A stretch of DNA of 64,000 bases from Ensifer sp. Root278 (GCF_001429285.1 NZ_LMJJ01000010.1:53086-117085), one strand, 5' to 3'. Shown: positions 8,622 to 17,666, counted from the stretch's first letter. Notes: generated from the sequence alone by a model not told the origin. Numbers and translations are program-made.

Positions 8622-8629
8622 TGGCGTTT

Positions 8630-8663
8630 GGACGCTTGAGGGCGCCGTCGCCTCCAAGCGTCC
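8630..8663 (+). terminator. Hairpin after the DUF892 gene
   Basis: GGACGCTTGAGG (8630-8641) pairs with CCTCCAAGCGTCC (8651-8663) with one bulged base. It lies 8 bases past the stop codon. The T-tract is weak, so termination may be only partial. Confidence 0.5.
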
Positions 8664-8802
8664 TTGCCGCTTCATCGAATATCAGTTTCAACTCTGTAGA
8701 CCGCCTAAGGCGTAGTGATGAAGCGAGTGGTCCCAGGAGGTCCAGGTCTCGTCATCGAAAGTGACGAACGAGCGCGACCTCGCAACGAAATGTAGGACGA
8801 AG

Positions 8803-9015
8803 ATGGCTTCCGGCAAGAATACGAGCGACCACCCCGCGAATAGGTTGGCGACGGACCCTCCGGGCGATCACGTTGGCGCCGGGTACGCGGAAATCGACGA
8901 TATACCGGATCGTCTGCTGATACTCGCAAACAGGCTGCAAAAAGCCCTCGATTCGCGTCGAGTTGTGGCCAATGCCCAACGCCCAAGCTTCAAGGAGAAT
9001 CGAGGCGACCAGTGA
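8803..9015 (+). CDS. Small NepR-like protein (putative anti-sigma factor)
   Basis: From the ATG at 8803 (weak AGGACGAAG ribosome site) this 70-residue soluble protein has a C-terminal helix pair with the pattern DIPDRLLILANRLQKALDSR. The P-D-R-hydrophobic signature recalls NepR anti-sigma factors (VPDRFLDLL), which hold EcfG sigma factors inactive. It lies close to, and convergent with, the ECF sigma gene at 9234-9752. The similarity is short, so the assignment is tentative. The alternative is an unrelated rhizobial small protein. Confidence 0.35.
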   Translation: MASGKNTSDHPANRLATDPPGDHVGAGYAEIDDIPDRLLILANRLQKALDSRRVVANAQRPSFKENRGDQ

Positions 9016-9039
9016 AGTGAAGCGGATCGAGGATGAGAA

Positions 9040-9111
9040 ATGATACGGGACTTGCAGCAACTGCGGGTACTGGTTGCCGAGCATGAATTCATCGTCGCAA
9101 ACGATATTGCG
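9040..9111 (+). pseudogene. Truncated response-regulator receiver start
   Basis: After a GAGGATGAGAA ribosome site, 24 codons give a typical receiver-domain opening (LRVLVAEHEFIVANDIA) in which the usual acidic pair is partly lost (EH for ED). The sequence then stops resembling a receiver. I read it as the 5' end of a deleted response regulator. Nothing recognisable follows up to the end of the sigma gene at 9234. Confidence 0.4.
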
Positions 9112-9233
9112 CCCCCGGGGCGACCCCACCGATTCCAGCCACCCACAAATCGGGGCGAAACGGTCATGCTGGATTCTGGTATCCTGATCCGAGGTGTTTG
9201 TCCGTTCTGTTTAAGGAAGCGGTGGAGGCAATT

Positions 9234-9752
9234 TCAGGGAAGCGGAACGCCGCTCATCCGGTAGGCAAGCTCCTCGCGCGCTCGGCTGAGCCTGCTCTTG
9301 ATCGTGCCGACAGCACAGTCGCAGATGTCGGCGGCTTCCTTGTAGCTCAGCCCATATCCAGCAACGAGGATCAGCACCTCGCGATGGTCGGGTGCCATAG
9401 TGTCGAGAGCGCTGCACAGTTCCACGGTTAAGACGCACCAGTCCTGCGGTGCCGGCATCGGGATCGGTAGCTCGGCGCAGTTAACGAGGCCCGGGGACTC
9501 GCGCCGGCGCAGCTTGTACTGAGTCCGGAAAGCGTTGTGCATGATGGTGAAAAGCCAGGACTTAAGATTGGTTCCCGGTTGGAAACCGTCAATGCCGCGC
9601 AGTGCTCGAAAAAGCGTTTCCTGCAGCAGATCATCCGCTTCGAAGCTCGACGACACAAAGGTGCGCGCAAAGGCCCTAAGCGCCGGAATGAGGTCAACAA
9701 CCTGGCTCTCCAGCGGCCGAGACCGCTGGACGGTTTCGTGGACAGAAGGCAT
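9234..9752 (-). CDS. ECF RNA polymerase sigma factor (EcfG-related)
   Basis: A 172-residue two-domain ECF sigma factor. Region 2 is seen in FEADDLLQETLFRALRGIDGF and SWLFTIMHNAFRTQYK (about residues 36-80). Region 4 is seen in LDTMAPDHREVLILV and GLSYKEAADICDCAVGTIKSRLSRAREEL (about 118-165). I start at the ATG at 9752. It resembles the sigma factors of the alphaproteobacterial general stress response or closely related extra copies. Upstream is GGAAC-N17-ATT (9794-9818), a near-match to the promoter it may recognise, suggesting autoregulation. The usual intact NepR-PhyR neighbours are absent. Confidence 0.85.
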   Translation of the reverse strand: MPSVHETVQRSRPLESQVVDLIPALRAFARTFVSSSFEADDLLQETLFRALRGIDGFQPGTNLKSWLFTIMHNAFRTQYKLRRRESPGLVNCAELPIPMPAPQDWCVLTVELCSALDTMAPDHREVLILVAGYGLSYKEAADICDCAVGTIKSRLSRAREELAYRMSGVPLP

Positions 9753-9793
9753 TGTAACTGCCTTTCGCAATAGCTGAATTTGCTCTTTCTAAC

Positions 9794-9818
9794 AATGCGC
9801 GGTCGGCACTTAAGTTCC
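9794..9818 (-). promoter_or_regulatory. Near-consensus EcfG-type promoter of the sigma gene
   Basis: Read leftward this is GGAAC-N17-ATT: GTTCC at 9814-9818 and AAT at 9794-9796. It has one mismatch in the -10 element and lies 42 bases from the sigma gene start. The rest of 9819-10057 shows no gene. Confidence 0.45.
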
Positions 9819-10057
9819 CGCTACAATGCAGAGGGCAGAAGCGACAGGCGCCCTTGCCTCCCGCATTCAGCGGGACAGATCAAAGCCCGGCAAGACCGCG
9901 GGTGCTAGAACAAGGCAGCCTTGATCTTCACGCGGGCGACATTGATACACAGAGGTTTGAATAAGCTAGAATGGCATCTATGCAACGGTGGTGCCTGCGC
10001 GTGCGCACGCTTTCTCGTCGCGTTCGACCGCTCTGTGCATCATGAACAGGCGTACCC

Positions 10058-13000
10058 ATGGCAAGCAATTCAATTGTAACTGGTCACACAGCGACAGCTG
10101 GACGAAGGCGCATCGACGATACGAGCGAGGCAGGTCCCGCCGCTATCGCGGGCATTCCCGTCGTCGGAATCGGCGCGTCTGCCGGCGGCATCGAGGCGTT
10201 GGGCAACTTCTTCGACGCCATGCCGGCCGACAGCGGTTGTGCCTTCGTCGTGGTGCTGCATCTCGATCCGAAGCGCGAAAGCGAAATGGCCCGCATTCTG
10301 AGCAGCCACACCAGGATGCCGGTGGTACAGGTCGAGGACGGAATGACGCTCGTGCCTGACCACGTTTACGTCATCGCCCCCGACACCGATCTCAATTTGG
10401 CGGAAGGGGCATTGAAAGTATCAAGGCCGGCGGAGCCTCGCGGGCAGCGGCATCCCGTCGACGTGCTGTTTGCCTCGATCGCCGCGGAGCAGCGCGAGCG
10501 TTCGGTCGCGATCGTGCTTTCCGGGACAGGGAGCGACGGCACCGAAGGCCTGAAGGACATCCGAGCCGAAGGCGGCATGAGCCTGATACAAGCGCCGGAG
10601 ACGGCCAAATTCGATGGCATGCCGAGGAGCGCGATCGCTGCCGGTCTTGCCGACCACGTTCTTGCGCCGGACAGAATGCCCGCGACCCTGATCGCCTACG
10701 TCAACCATGGCTACGTTTCCGATCCCGCCGAGGTAGAGACCGACCGCGCGAACGGGGAAGCGACGATCGAACAGATTCTGAAGGTCGTGCACGCTCGAAA
10801 CGGGCACGATTTCGGCAACTACAAGCGCAACACACTGAGGCGGCGTATCCATCGTCGCATGGGGTTGAGGAACATCGACACGACCGCGGACTATCTCAAC
10901 GATCTGCGGGCCAATCCGGACGAGGCCGCCGCTTTGGTGGCGGACCTGATGATCAGCGTTAGCGGGTTTTTCCGCGATCCCGAGGCATGGGAGGCGCTCG
11001 CCAAACTTGTGATCGTCCCCCTCGTTGCAGGGCGCGAGAGCGGCGCACAGATTAGGGTCTGGGTTCCTGCCTGCGCCACGGGAGAAGAAGCCTACGCCGC
11101 CGCCATGCTGATAACCGAGCACGCCGAAGCTGCCGCAAAGCGCTTCGACCTGAAGGTCTTCGCCACGGACGCACAGGAGGACAATCTGCGCAAGGCGCGT
11201 GACGGCATCTATCCCGCCGCCGCCCTGGCAGGCTTTTCGCCCGAACGCCTCCGCCGCTTCTTCGAAAAGCTCGACGGCTCGTTCCAGGTCACCAAGGAGC
11301 TTCGCGATACGGTCGTGTTCGCCGCACAGAACCTGCTTCGCGATCCGCCGTTCTCGCGGCTCGACCTCATTTCCTGTCGCAATTTCCTGATTTATCTGGA
11401 GCCGGTGGCGCAGCAGCGCGTCATCGCCCAATGCCACTTCGCCTTGCGCCCGGACGGGCATCTGTTTTTAGGCAATGCCGAGACGATCGGGCGGCATGAC
11501 GATCTCTTCGACACCATATCGAAGAAATGGCGCATCTATCGCCGCACTGGACCAACCCGGCACGATCTCATCGATTATCGGCCGCTGCGTGGATCCGCCA
11601 GCACCGGGGCCACGGGCGAGCCGCGCTCGGTACCATCGGAAACGGCGCCACTGGCTGAAATCGCACGCCGGGCCCTGCTGGAGCGCTACGCCCCTGCATC
11701 GGTGCTGATCGATCACAAGGGCCGCGTCGTCTATTTCCACGGAACGACACGCGACTACCTGGAGCAGCCCTCGGGACAGCCGACCAGAGATCTCATCGCC
11801 ATGACGCGGGACGGACTGGGCCTCAAACTTCGCGGCGCGATACGCGAAGCCACGAGGGGCGACAAGACCGTCACGGCACATGCGCACGTACTTCAGAACG
11901 GATCTTCCCGTAGGATCGCCATGACCGTGATGCCGCTGCCCGTCTCGCCACAAGGCGGGAAACTGGCTCTGGTCAGCTTCGCGCCGGATGAGTCTGCTGC
12001 CGCATCCAACGACCCGCCTGTCCGCGATGCCATGGAAACGACGTCCGGCGAGCGAGCGCTTCAGGAGGAACTGATGTCGATGCGCGCCGAGCTGCGCGAC
12101 ACTATCGAGCACCTCGAGACCGCCAACGAGGAGCTGAAGGCTTCAAACGAGGAAGCGATCTCGATGAACGAGGAACTTCAGTCCACCAACGAGGAGCTCG
12201 AAACCTCCAAGGAAGAGTTGCAGTCCTTCAACGAGGAACTGAATACCGTCAACAGCCAGCTCCAGCACAAGATCGTGGAACTGGAGCGCACCACCAACGA
12301 TTTGAACAACCTGCTGGCGGGCTCGGAGACGGCAACGCTGTTTCTCGACGACGAATTGGCGATTACTTGGTTTGCGCCGGCGATGAAGGAGCTCTTCAAT
12401 CTCGTGAGTTCCGACATCGGGCGGCCAATTACCCACTTCGCGCGGAAGTTCTCGGACGAAAACCTGCTGTCCGACGCGAAGACGGTGTTGAAAAAGCTCA
12501 CGACCATCGAGGCCGAGGTTCGTGGTGACACCGGACGCTGGTACCTCAGGCGCATGCTCCCCTACCGCACGCGCGACAACCACATCGCCGGCGTGGTGAT
12601 CACCTTCAGCGACATCACCGCGCGACGCAAGGCAGCCCAGGCCGTCGACGAGGCGCGGCGCTATGCCGAAGCGATCGTCAGGACGGTAAGGCAGCCGTTG
12701 ATCGTCCTCGACGCCGAACAGCGCGTGGTCTCGGCCAATCCCGCCTTTTACGAACTGTTCAGGGTTTTGCCGAAAGACACCGACGGCAGGCTGCTCTATG
12801 CGCTCGGCAATGGGCAATGGGACATTCCGGCCCTGCGGACGCTCCTCGCGGAAGTGCTATCGAAGGATAAATCGGTAACCGACTACGAGGTCGAGCACGA
12901 ATTTCGCGACCTCGGCCGGCGCAGCATGATGCTGAACGCCCGCCAACTCTCTGAAGGCGACGGGCGCGACGCGCTGATCCTGCTCGCCATCGAGGACATT

Positions 13001-14437
13001 ACCGAACGCAGGGAGGCGGATGGTACGATTCGCGCCAGCGAGCAGCGCCTGAGGGATCTTGTCGGGTCGCTGCCGGGCGCGGTCTACACCACCGACGCCG
13101 CGGGCCGGCTCACCTCCTACAATCCGGCTGCTGCCGAATTGTGGGGCCGCATTCCGGAGCTGGGCACGGATGAATGGTGCGGATCCTGGCGCTTGTATCG
13201 ACCGGACGGCACGCCCTTGTCGCATGACGAGTGCCCCATGGCGGTCGCACTGAGGGAGAAGAGGCCGATACACGGTGCCGAAGCGGTGGCCGAGCGACCC
13301 GACGGCGTGCGCGTGCCTTTCCTGGCTTATCCGACGCCCTTGCGCGATGCTTCGGGCAAGGTCACCGGGGGCGTGAACATGCTGGTGGATATCACCGAGC
13401 GCAAGCAGGCCGAGGCGGTGGCGCAGCGCCTCGCCGCGATCGTCGAATCATCGGACGATGCGATCATCAGCAAGTCCCTCGACGGCATCGTCAAAAGTTG
13501 GAACAGCGGAGCGGCCCGGCTGTTCGGCTATGCTGCCGATGAAGTTGTCGGCCGATCGATCATGACCCTGGTGCCCCCGGGCCGCCACGACGAGGAGTTG
13601 GATATCCTGGAGCGCGTCCGAAGGGGCGAACACATTCAGCACTACGAGACGCTGCCCCAGCGGAAGGACGGGAGTGAAGTCTGGGTTTCGCTGACCATAT
13701 CGCCGCTGAAGGATGCCGCAGGCATTGTCATCGGTGCCTCCACGATCGCGCGGGACATGACCGAGCGCCAGCGCGCCGACGAACACCGCAAAACGCTGAT
13801 GGGGGAACTCAACCACCGCGTCAAGAACACGATGGCCGTTATTCAATCCATCGCGGCCCAGACGCTTGGCCACGCATCGACGCTGGAACAAGCCCGCGAG
13901 GCTTTCGGGTCGCGGCTGATCAATCTGTCCAAGGCGCACGACGTGCTGACGCGAGAGAGCTGGCAAAGCGCGGACCTGCGCGAAATCGTCGCCGATACCG
14001 TCAGGCCCCATGCCGGGGGAGAAAACCGCTTCGAGATCGAAGGGCCGAGGATCCGACTGTCGCCGAGTGCCGCGTTGGCGTTTGCCATGGCACTGCACGA
14101 GCTCAGCACAAATGCTGCGAAATACGGCGCGCTCACCTCGGAAAACGGTCACGTCCTGATCGCATGGCAACTCGAGGGCGACGGGGCCGAGCGGCAGCTC
14201 GTTCTGCGTTGGCAGGAGAGCGGCGGACCTCCGGTCGTTCAGCCAACACGCAAGGGCTTTGGCTCGCTCCTGATCGAACGGGCGCTGGCGTCGGAACTTC
14301 GAGGAGAGGTGCGCGTTCGGTACAAGTCCTCCGGCCTTGAGTGCACCATCGTTGCACCAGTGTCCGCTGGCGAAGAGTTGTTGGGAGGGCGAAGTGGCCA
14401 GAGCGGAGGCGAGGCGGATCCTGATCGTGGAGGATGA
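10058..14437 (+). CDS. CheB-CheR-PAS-HWE hybrid sensor kinase
   Basis: A 1459-residue soluble signalling protein. Residues 30-220 form a CheB methylesterase domain with its triad (S41 in GASAGG, H68, D160 in GTGSDG). Residues 235-500 form a CheR methyltransferase domain with the SAM motif VPACATGEEAY (335-345). A heptad-rich coiled coil (about 670-760, repeated NEEL units) follows, then about four PAS domains (770-1245). The last part is an HWE histidine kinase with the phospho-acceptor H1253 in ELNHRVKN, the N-box ALHELSTNAAKYG and the defining WxE (RWQES). No membrane segment is present. The gene overlaps the response regulator that follows. HWE kinases often feed the general stress response, which fits this neighbourhood; the signal is unknown. 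Confidence 0.9.
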   Translation: MASNSIVTGHTATAGRRRIDDTSEAGPAAIAGIPVVGIGASAGGIEALGNFFDAMPADSGCAFVVVLHLDPKRESEMARILSSHTRMPVVQVEDGMTLVPDHVYVIAPDTDLNLAEGALKVSRPAEPRGQRHPVDVLFASIAAEQRERSVAIVLSGTGSDGTEGLKDIRAEGGMSLIQAPETAKFDGMPRSAIAAGLADHVLAPDRMPATLIAYVNHGYVSDPAEVETDRANGEATIEQILKVVHARNGHDFGNYKRNTLRRRIHRRMGLRNIDTTADYLNDLRANPDEAAALVADLMISVSGFFRDPEAWEALAKLVIVPLVAGRESGAQIRVWVPACATGEEAYAAAMLITEHAEAAAKRFDLKVFATDAQEDNLRKARDGIYPAAALAGFSPERLRRFFEKLDGSFQVTKELRDTVVFAAQNLLRDPPFSRLDLISCRNFLIYLEPVAQQRVIAQCHFALRPDGHLFLGNAETIGRHDDLFDTISKKWRIYRRTGPTRHDLIDYRPLRGSASTGATGEPRSVPSETAPLAEIARRALLERYAPASVLIDHKGRVVYFHGTTRDYLEQPSGQPTRDLIAMTRDGLGLKLRGAIREATRGDKTVTAHAHVLQNGSSRRIAMTVMPLPVSPQGGKLALVSFAPDESAAASNDPPVRDAMETTSGERALQEELMSMRAELRDTIEHLETANEELKASNEEAISMNEELQSTNEELETSKEELQSFNEELNTVNSQLQHKIVELERTTNDLNNLLAGSETATLFLDDELAITWFAPAMKELFNLVSSDIGRPITHFARKFSDENLLSDAKTVLKKLTTIEAEVRGDTGRWYLRRMLPYRTRDNHIAGVVITFSDITARRKAAQAVDEARRYAEAIVRTVRQPLIVLDAEQRVVSANPAFYELFRVLPKDTDGRLLYALGNGQWDIPALRTLLAEVLSKDKSVTDYEVEHEFRDLGRRSMMLNARQLSEGDGRDALILLAIEDITERREADGTIRASEQRLRDLVGSLPGAVYTTDAAGRLTSYNPAAAELWGRIPELGTDEWCGSWRLYRPDGTPLSHDECPMAVALREKRPIHGAEAVAERPDGVRVPFLAYPTPLRDASGKVTGGVNMLVDITERKQAEAVAQRLAAIVESSDDAIISKSLDGIVKSWNSGAARLFGYAADEVVGRSIMTLVPPGRHDEELDILERVRRGEHIQHYETLPQRKDGSEVWVSLTISPLKDAAGIVIGASTIARDMTERQRADEHRKTLMGELNHRVKNTMAVIQSIAAQTLGHASTLEQAREAFGSRLINLSKAHDVLTRESWQSADLREIVADTVRPHAGGENRFEIEGPRIRLSPSAALAFAMALHELSTNAAKYGALTSENGHVLIAWQLEGDGAERQLVLRWQESGGPPVVQPTRKGFGSLLIERALASELRGEVRVRYKSSGLECTIVAPVSAGEELLGGRSGQSGGEADPDRGG

Positions 14438-14765
14438 AGTTCTCGTCGCGCTAAACCTTGAGGACCTTCTCACGGGAATGGGACATTGTGTGGTGGCCTG
14501 CGCCACCCGGCTCGACAAAGCGATGCAACTCGCCACTCAAGCGGATATCGATCTTGCGTTTCTCGACATCAACCTGGGCGGCGAAACGTCCTTTTCCGCC
14601 GCCGCAATCTTGCGCCGGCGCAACATCCCGTTTGTCTTTGCCACCGGCTACGGCACAGATGGCCTTTCGGATGAATTTCGCGACACGCCCACGTTGCAGA
14701 AGCCCTATGAACCCCGAGAATTGAGGCGGGCACTTACGGAAGCTTGCGCGCGTGTGGCTGACTGA
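14394..14765 (+). CDS. Single-domain response regulator
   Basis: A 123-residue receiver domain with no output domain. I choose the GTG at 14394, which has GGGAGGGCG just upstream and gives a normal receiver N-terminus (RRILIVEDE). Key residues are the acidic pair E13-D14, the phospho-acceptor D58 (LAFLDINLGG), T84 (FATGYG) and K103 (LQKPYE). The FATGYG form is frequent in receivers partnered with HWE kinases. Its start lies inside the kinase gene (44-base overlap), so the two are translationally coupled and form a kinase-receiver pair. Confidence 0.9.
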   Translation: MARAEARRILIVEDEVLVALNLEDLLTGMGHCVVACATRLDKAMQLATQADIDLAFLDINLGGETSFSAAAILRRRNIPFVFATGYGTDGLSDEFRDTPTLQKPYEPRELRRALTEACARVAD

Positions 14766-14817
14766 CGTCGGCAATGCTATCGACACGCCTCTACGACGGA
14801 TGATTGATCGGAAGTGC

Positions 14818-15042
14818 TCACTCATTGCGAGCGTCTGCCTTGCGCATGATCGCATGAGGATCGGCGTCGACAGCGCGGCTGACCGCCACGAACGCGGCAA
14901 TATCCAACCGGCGCTTCCCAAACTCAGACTTGGAGATGAACGTTTGCGGTTGCCCAACGCCCTGCCCAAGCTCGACTTGAGTGATGTTCGCGCGTTTCGG
15001 GTTGGAAGCCTTGGAGCCGAATGATGCGATAACTGCCATCAC
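14818..15042 (-). CDS. Small XRE-type helix-turn-helix protein, possibly degenerate
   Basis: The 74-residue frame contains an XRE-like DNA-binding region (ITQVELGQGVGQPQTFISKSE, then GKRRLDIAAFVAVSRAVDADPHAI), the pattern of phage-type regulators. The first recognition helix is preceded by about 18 residues that do not look like the usual helix 1, and there is no convincing ribosome site. It may be a decaying regulator rather than a working one. It ends next to the two-component pair and starts within the end of the DUF883-like gene. Confidence 0.45.
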   Translation of the reverse strand: MMAVIASFGSKASNPKRANITQVELGQGVGQPQTFISKSEFGKRRLDIAAFVAVSRAVDADPHAIMRKADARNE

Positions 15043-15326
15043 ATCCGAAGCCGGCTCGCCGTAGAAAGCCCCAAGTACAGGCCTATGCCGAATCCGAGCA
15101 AGCCGGCGGTACTTACAATTGCCGTTGCCGTACCGGGATTGTCGCGCGCGGCCCCTATCGCCCCTTGTCCCTGCTTGCGGACCGTTTGGACTGCGCTCCT
15201 GGCGAGTTCTGATGCCTCCTCGGTCGCTGAGCTGACTCGCGCACTGAAAGCTTGCCTCACCTCTTCGATCTGGGAACGCAAGTCGGCGATCTGATCTTCG
15301 ATCGATTGCTGTGTATTACTAGCCAT
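15039..15326 (-). CDS. DUF883/ElaB-like membrane-anchored protein
   Basis: From the ATG at 15326 the 95-residue protein has a long amphipathic coiled-coil region (IEDQIADLRSQIEEVRQAF, about residues 8-55) followed by a C-terminal glycine-rich membrane segment (ATAIVSTAGLLGFGIGLYLG). This is the architecture of ElaB/YqjD-type inner-membrane proteins that can tether ribosomes in stationary phase. That role is known for E. coli members only. Upstream is a near-consensus EcfG-type promoter (15354-15378). Confidence 0.8.
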   Translation of the reverse strand: MASNTQQSIEDQIADLRSQIEEVRQAFSARVSSATEEASELARSAVQTVRKQGQGAIGAARDNPGTATAIVSTAGLLGFGIGLYLGLSTASRLRM

Positions 15327-15353
15327 TATCCACCTGTTGGTTTGCAAACGCAA

Positions 15354-15378
15354 AATCGCTGGATGGCAGGTTTGTTCC
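15354..15378 (-). promoter_or_regulatory. Near-consensus EcfG-type promoter
   Basis: Leftward GGAAC-N17-ATT: GTTCC at 15374-15378 and AAT at 15354-15356, 28 bases before the DUF883-like start. There is one mismatch in the -10 element. The stretch 15379-15717 holds no gene I can recognise. Confidence 0.4.
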
Positions 15379-15717
15379 CATCACAAATTCATTGTCCTGA
15401 TCTTGGGTGTTTGCCGGGATGCCACGACATGGCAAAAACCGATCTTGTCCTAGCTATGATTTCACCCGCGAGCCCGCTAGTGAAATCGTCAAGGACGCAA
15501 GTCCGGTGCTGGCTCAACGCGGCGAAGCGCTACAACTCGATCAACCTACACCATTCCGCTTCTGCATTGTGGAGTCCGAATTGTGTTCCAAGGTTAGGTG
15601 CGACGCGGCGCCTTGCAGTGAAGAGCTCACGAGGTGCATAGGTAGCCATGTAGGCGGAGAGCCGACATCCAACGGCATCGTCGAGATCGTCTGCGGGTTA
15701 TGCCCCAGGTTCAGCGT

Positions 15718-15945
15718 GGCGAGCGAGGACAAGGTGAGCGAAAACAGCATCTTCTTTTCCACGTTTGCAACGACGGTAGCCTACTCTCCGGCAAACCAGG
15801 TACCTTTGTCGCCGCGGTCTTCCTGGTTGTCGCCTGGGCCGTATGCGGACCGTTTTTTTTTTGGCTTCAGCGGTACTTGGGGAGATTTATGGCATCAACC
15901 AGCGGAACGCCGGCGAGAAAGTCCGGTTAAAGCCTGCGGCAACTA
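15718..15945 (+). pseudogene. Decayed low-affinity iron permease-like gene
   Basis: A GTG at 15718 opens a frame with the N-terminus of the low-affinity iron permease family (FSTFATTVAY). One base is missing near 15781-15788, after which another frame gives the first membrane helix (SGKPGTFVAAVFLVVAWAVCGP). A run of ten T residues (15853-15862), one more than needed, shifts the frame again to FFGFSGTWGDLWH. The rest of the family (second helix onward) is absent. Two frameshifts plus truncation make this non-functional. Confidence 0.65.
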
Positions 15946-15969
15946 GGAGCTCTTCTACGAAGAGCATCC

Positions 15970-16210
15970 CGGATCAAACGGGGCAAGCTAAGGTGGGACC
16001 CAACCACCGATGATCGCCAAAATCTCACCGGTGATGCAGCTGGAGCATGGGAGAGCCAAAAAAGACGTAGGCAGGAGTAATCTCCTCGGGCTGGGCTGGA
16101 CGTTTCATCGGCACGTTGGCACCGAACTTCGATCATCCTGCGCCTCCTTGTCGCTGGGGCGGACCCGGCCCGCCCGCGTTCACCCGAATACCCTTTCGGG
16201 GAGGGATGCG
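15970..16210 (-). pseudogene. Short-chain dehydrogenase C-terminal remnant
   Basis: Read leftward, three frames in turn give pieces of the C-terminal third of a stress-type SDR: GIRVNAGGPGP, then FGANVPMKRPAQPEEITPAYVFF, then SSCITGEILAIIGG. The Rossmann N-terminus and the catalytic Tyr-Lys are missing. The closest intact relatives are the glucose-dehydrogenase/GSP39-like SDRs of stress gene clusters. Confidence 0.65.
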
Positions 16211-16217
16211 GGTGCGG

Positions 16218-17315
16218 CTAGCGCATCAGTCCCGCCGCACGCAGCGCGTCCTCGATGGTCCGCCGAATGCCGTCCGTCGGTCCTGCTTGACGCGGGCTGT
16301 CACCATTGCTGCTTGAGATGGGCGCAGGGACGTCAATGTTGGCGCCATGCGGTGCGTGGTTCAAAGCCGGTGCTAAAATTCCGAATGACCGCGCAATTTC
16401 CTCGGTCGACGAAATGCCAACGTCGAGCATATATGGCCCCGCCCGCCCGTAACCGCTTTTGACGTCGATTGGCGTGCCGTGGCCCATGCCCTTGACGCGA
16501 TAGAGCTGAAGGCGTTCCGTCCCGTCAGCATCGACCCAGACCAGGCGTTCAAGCCGTGACCTTGGTTGGTCTGCCCGAGGGGACGCTCTTGTCTGGTGAA
16601 TGCCCTGCCATTGCTCGACAATCGCGTCTGCGTTGGCGGAGTTGACGGTAGTGTCTTGGGTTCCCTGCCAGACCGATATTGAAGGCCAGGGACCCTTTGA
16701 TTTGGACGCAGATCGAAGCAGGTTTTGAAGCGACTTTCCGTCGGGCATACCGTGCGCCCGCATACGGTCGAACGCCTGGGGTATCGTGTATGCAGTTCCA
16801 TAGGGAAGGCCCGCTATGATTGCCCCGCCGGCAAAGACTTCGGGATAGGTCGCCAGCATCACATTCGCCATAGCGCCGCCTGCCGACAGGCCGGTGATAT
16901 AGACCCGGCTGGCATCGATGCCGTAGCGCGCTTCGGCGGTCACGATCATCTGGTAGATTGAAAGGGCCTCGCCTCGGCCGCGCGCGATATCGTTCGGCTG
17001 GAACCAATTGAAGCAGAGATTGGCGTTGTTGCTGCGGGTCTGCTGAGGAAACAAAACGACAAAGCCGTGATCGTCGGCCAATTTGCTCCATCCAGATCCA
17101 GTATCATATGTCGCCGCCGTCTGGGTGCAGCCGTGCAACACCACGACAAGCGCCGGCCGCGGAACCACCGTGGATGGCACGTGAACTCTTGCCTCAAGCT
17201 CGCCGGGGTTCGATCCAAAGGCTTCGAATGGAGCCAGGAGGCTTTCACCCCGAGGGGCAGCTGGATTTGTGCGGAACTGCTTGAGCAAGGCGAGGGTGTT
17301 GGCCAGCGAGCGCAT
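16218..17315 (-). CDS. PHB depolymerase-family esterase
   Basis: A 365-residue alpha/beta hydrolase of the extracellular PHB depolymerase family (LpqC-like). The strand-turn VVVLHGCTQT provides the oxyanion hole. The lipase box is GLSAGG with nucleophile S144. An acidic residue in WQGTQDTTVN and the histidine in KGMGHG complete the triad. There is no evident signal peptide, so it may act inside the cell on stored polyester or on other esters. The Pro/Ser-rich tail (about 325-365) is outside the fold. No stress promoter was found upstream. Confidence 0.85.
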   Translation of the reverse strand: MRSLANTLALLKQFRTNPAAPRGESLLAPFEAFGSNPGELEARVHVPSTVVPRPALVVVLHGCTQTAATYDTGSGWSKLADDHGFVVLFPQQTRSNNANLCFNWFQPNDIARGRGEALSIYQMIVTAEARYGIDASRVYITGLSAGGAMANVMLATYPEVFAGGAIIAGLPYGTAYTIPQAFDRMRAHGMPDGKSLQNLLRSASKSKGPWPSISVWQGTQDTTVNSANADAIVEQWQGIHQTRASPRADQPRSRLERLVWVDADGTERLQLYRVKGMGHGTPIDVKSGYGRAGPYMLDVGISSTEEIARSFGILAPALNHAPHGANIDVPAPISSSNGDSPRQAGPTDGIRRTIEDALRAAGLMR

Positions 17316-17518
17316 GACAAAATCTCCAGGCCGTAACGGCCAGGATGGCGATCATAGCGGCCTCAGGTAGCTTCAGGAATATATTGCTGCACTGCACAAG
17401 ATAATGCTGCGGCGCAATGTTTCAATGGGAGATGCTTAAATTTGCAGGTGGCGACCCGGAACGGGGTGCTCAGAAAATGCATCAACCAAGCCAACGGTTG
17501 CTAAATGTGAGAGTGGCA

Positions 17519-17564
17519 ACCGAGATCGGTTTCCCCTGCTCACCACCGAGACCGAAATCTCGGT
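17519..17564. other. Long imperfect hairpin between esterase and catalase genes
   Basis: ACCGAGATCGGTTTC and GAGACCGAAATCTCGGT fold into a stem of about 14 pairs with one offset. It lies in the 350-base gap downstream of the catalase and upstream of the esterase and could end catalase transcription. The gap holds no other gene I can support. Confidence 0.4.
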
Positions 17565-17666
17565 ACCATAGCCATCCGGCAGTTCGTCGCGTGCGTCGCA
17601 CGATCTATTGTGAGGCACAGAGGTTTCCGTATTGATCACATAAGAAGCTCTCGTTGTTGGTTTCGG

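Noticed and set aside
13448..14536. Long minus-strand open frame opposite the kinase C-terminus
   Set aside because: The plus strand encodes an unmistakable HWE kinase here. The antisense product is low in structure and has no ribosome site.
17380..17440. Possible PhaR-type site (repeated TGC-rich motifs) upstream of the PHB depolymerase-like gene
   Set aside because: The motifs do not match the CTGC-N3-4-GCAG form, and the gene need not act on PHB.
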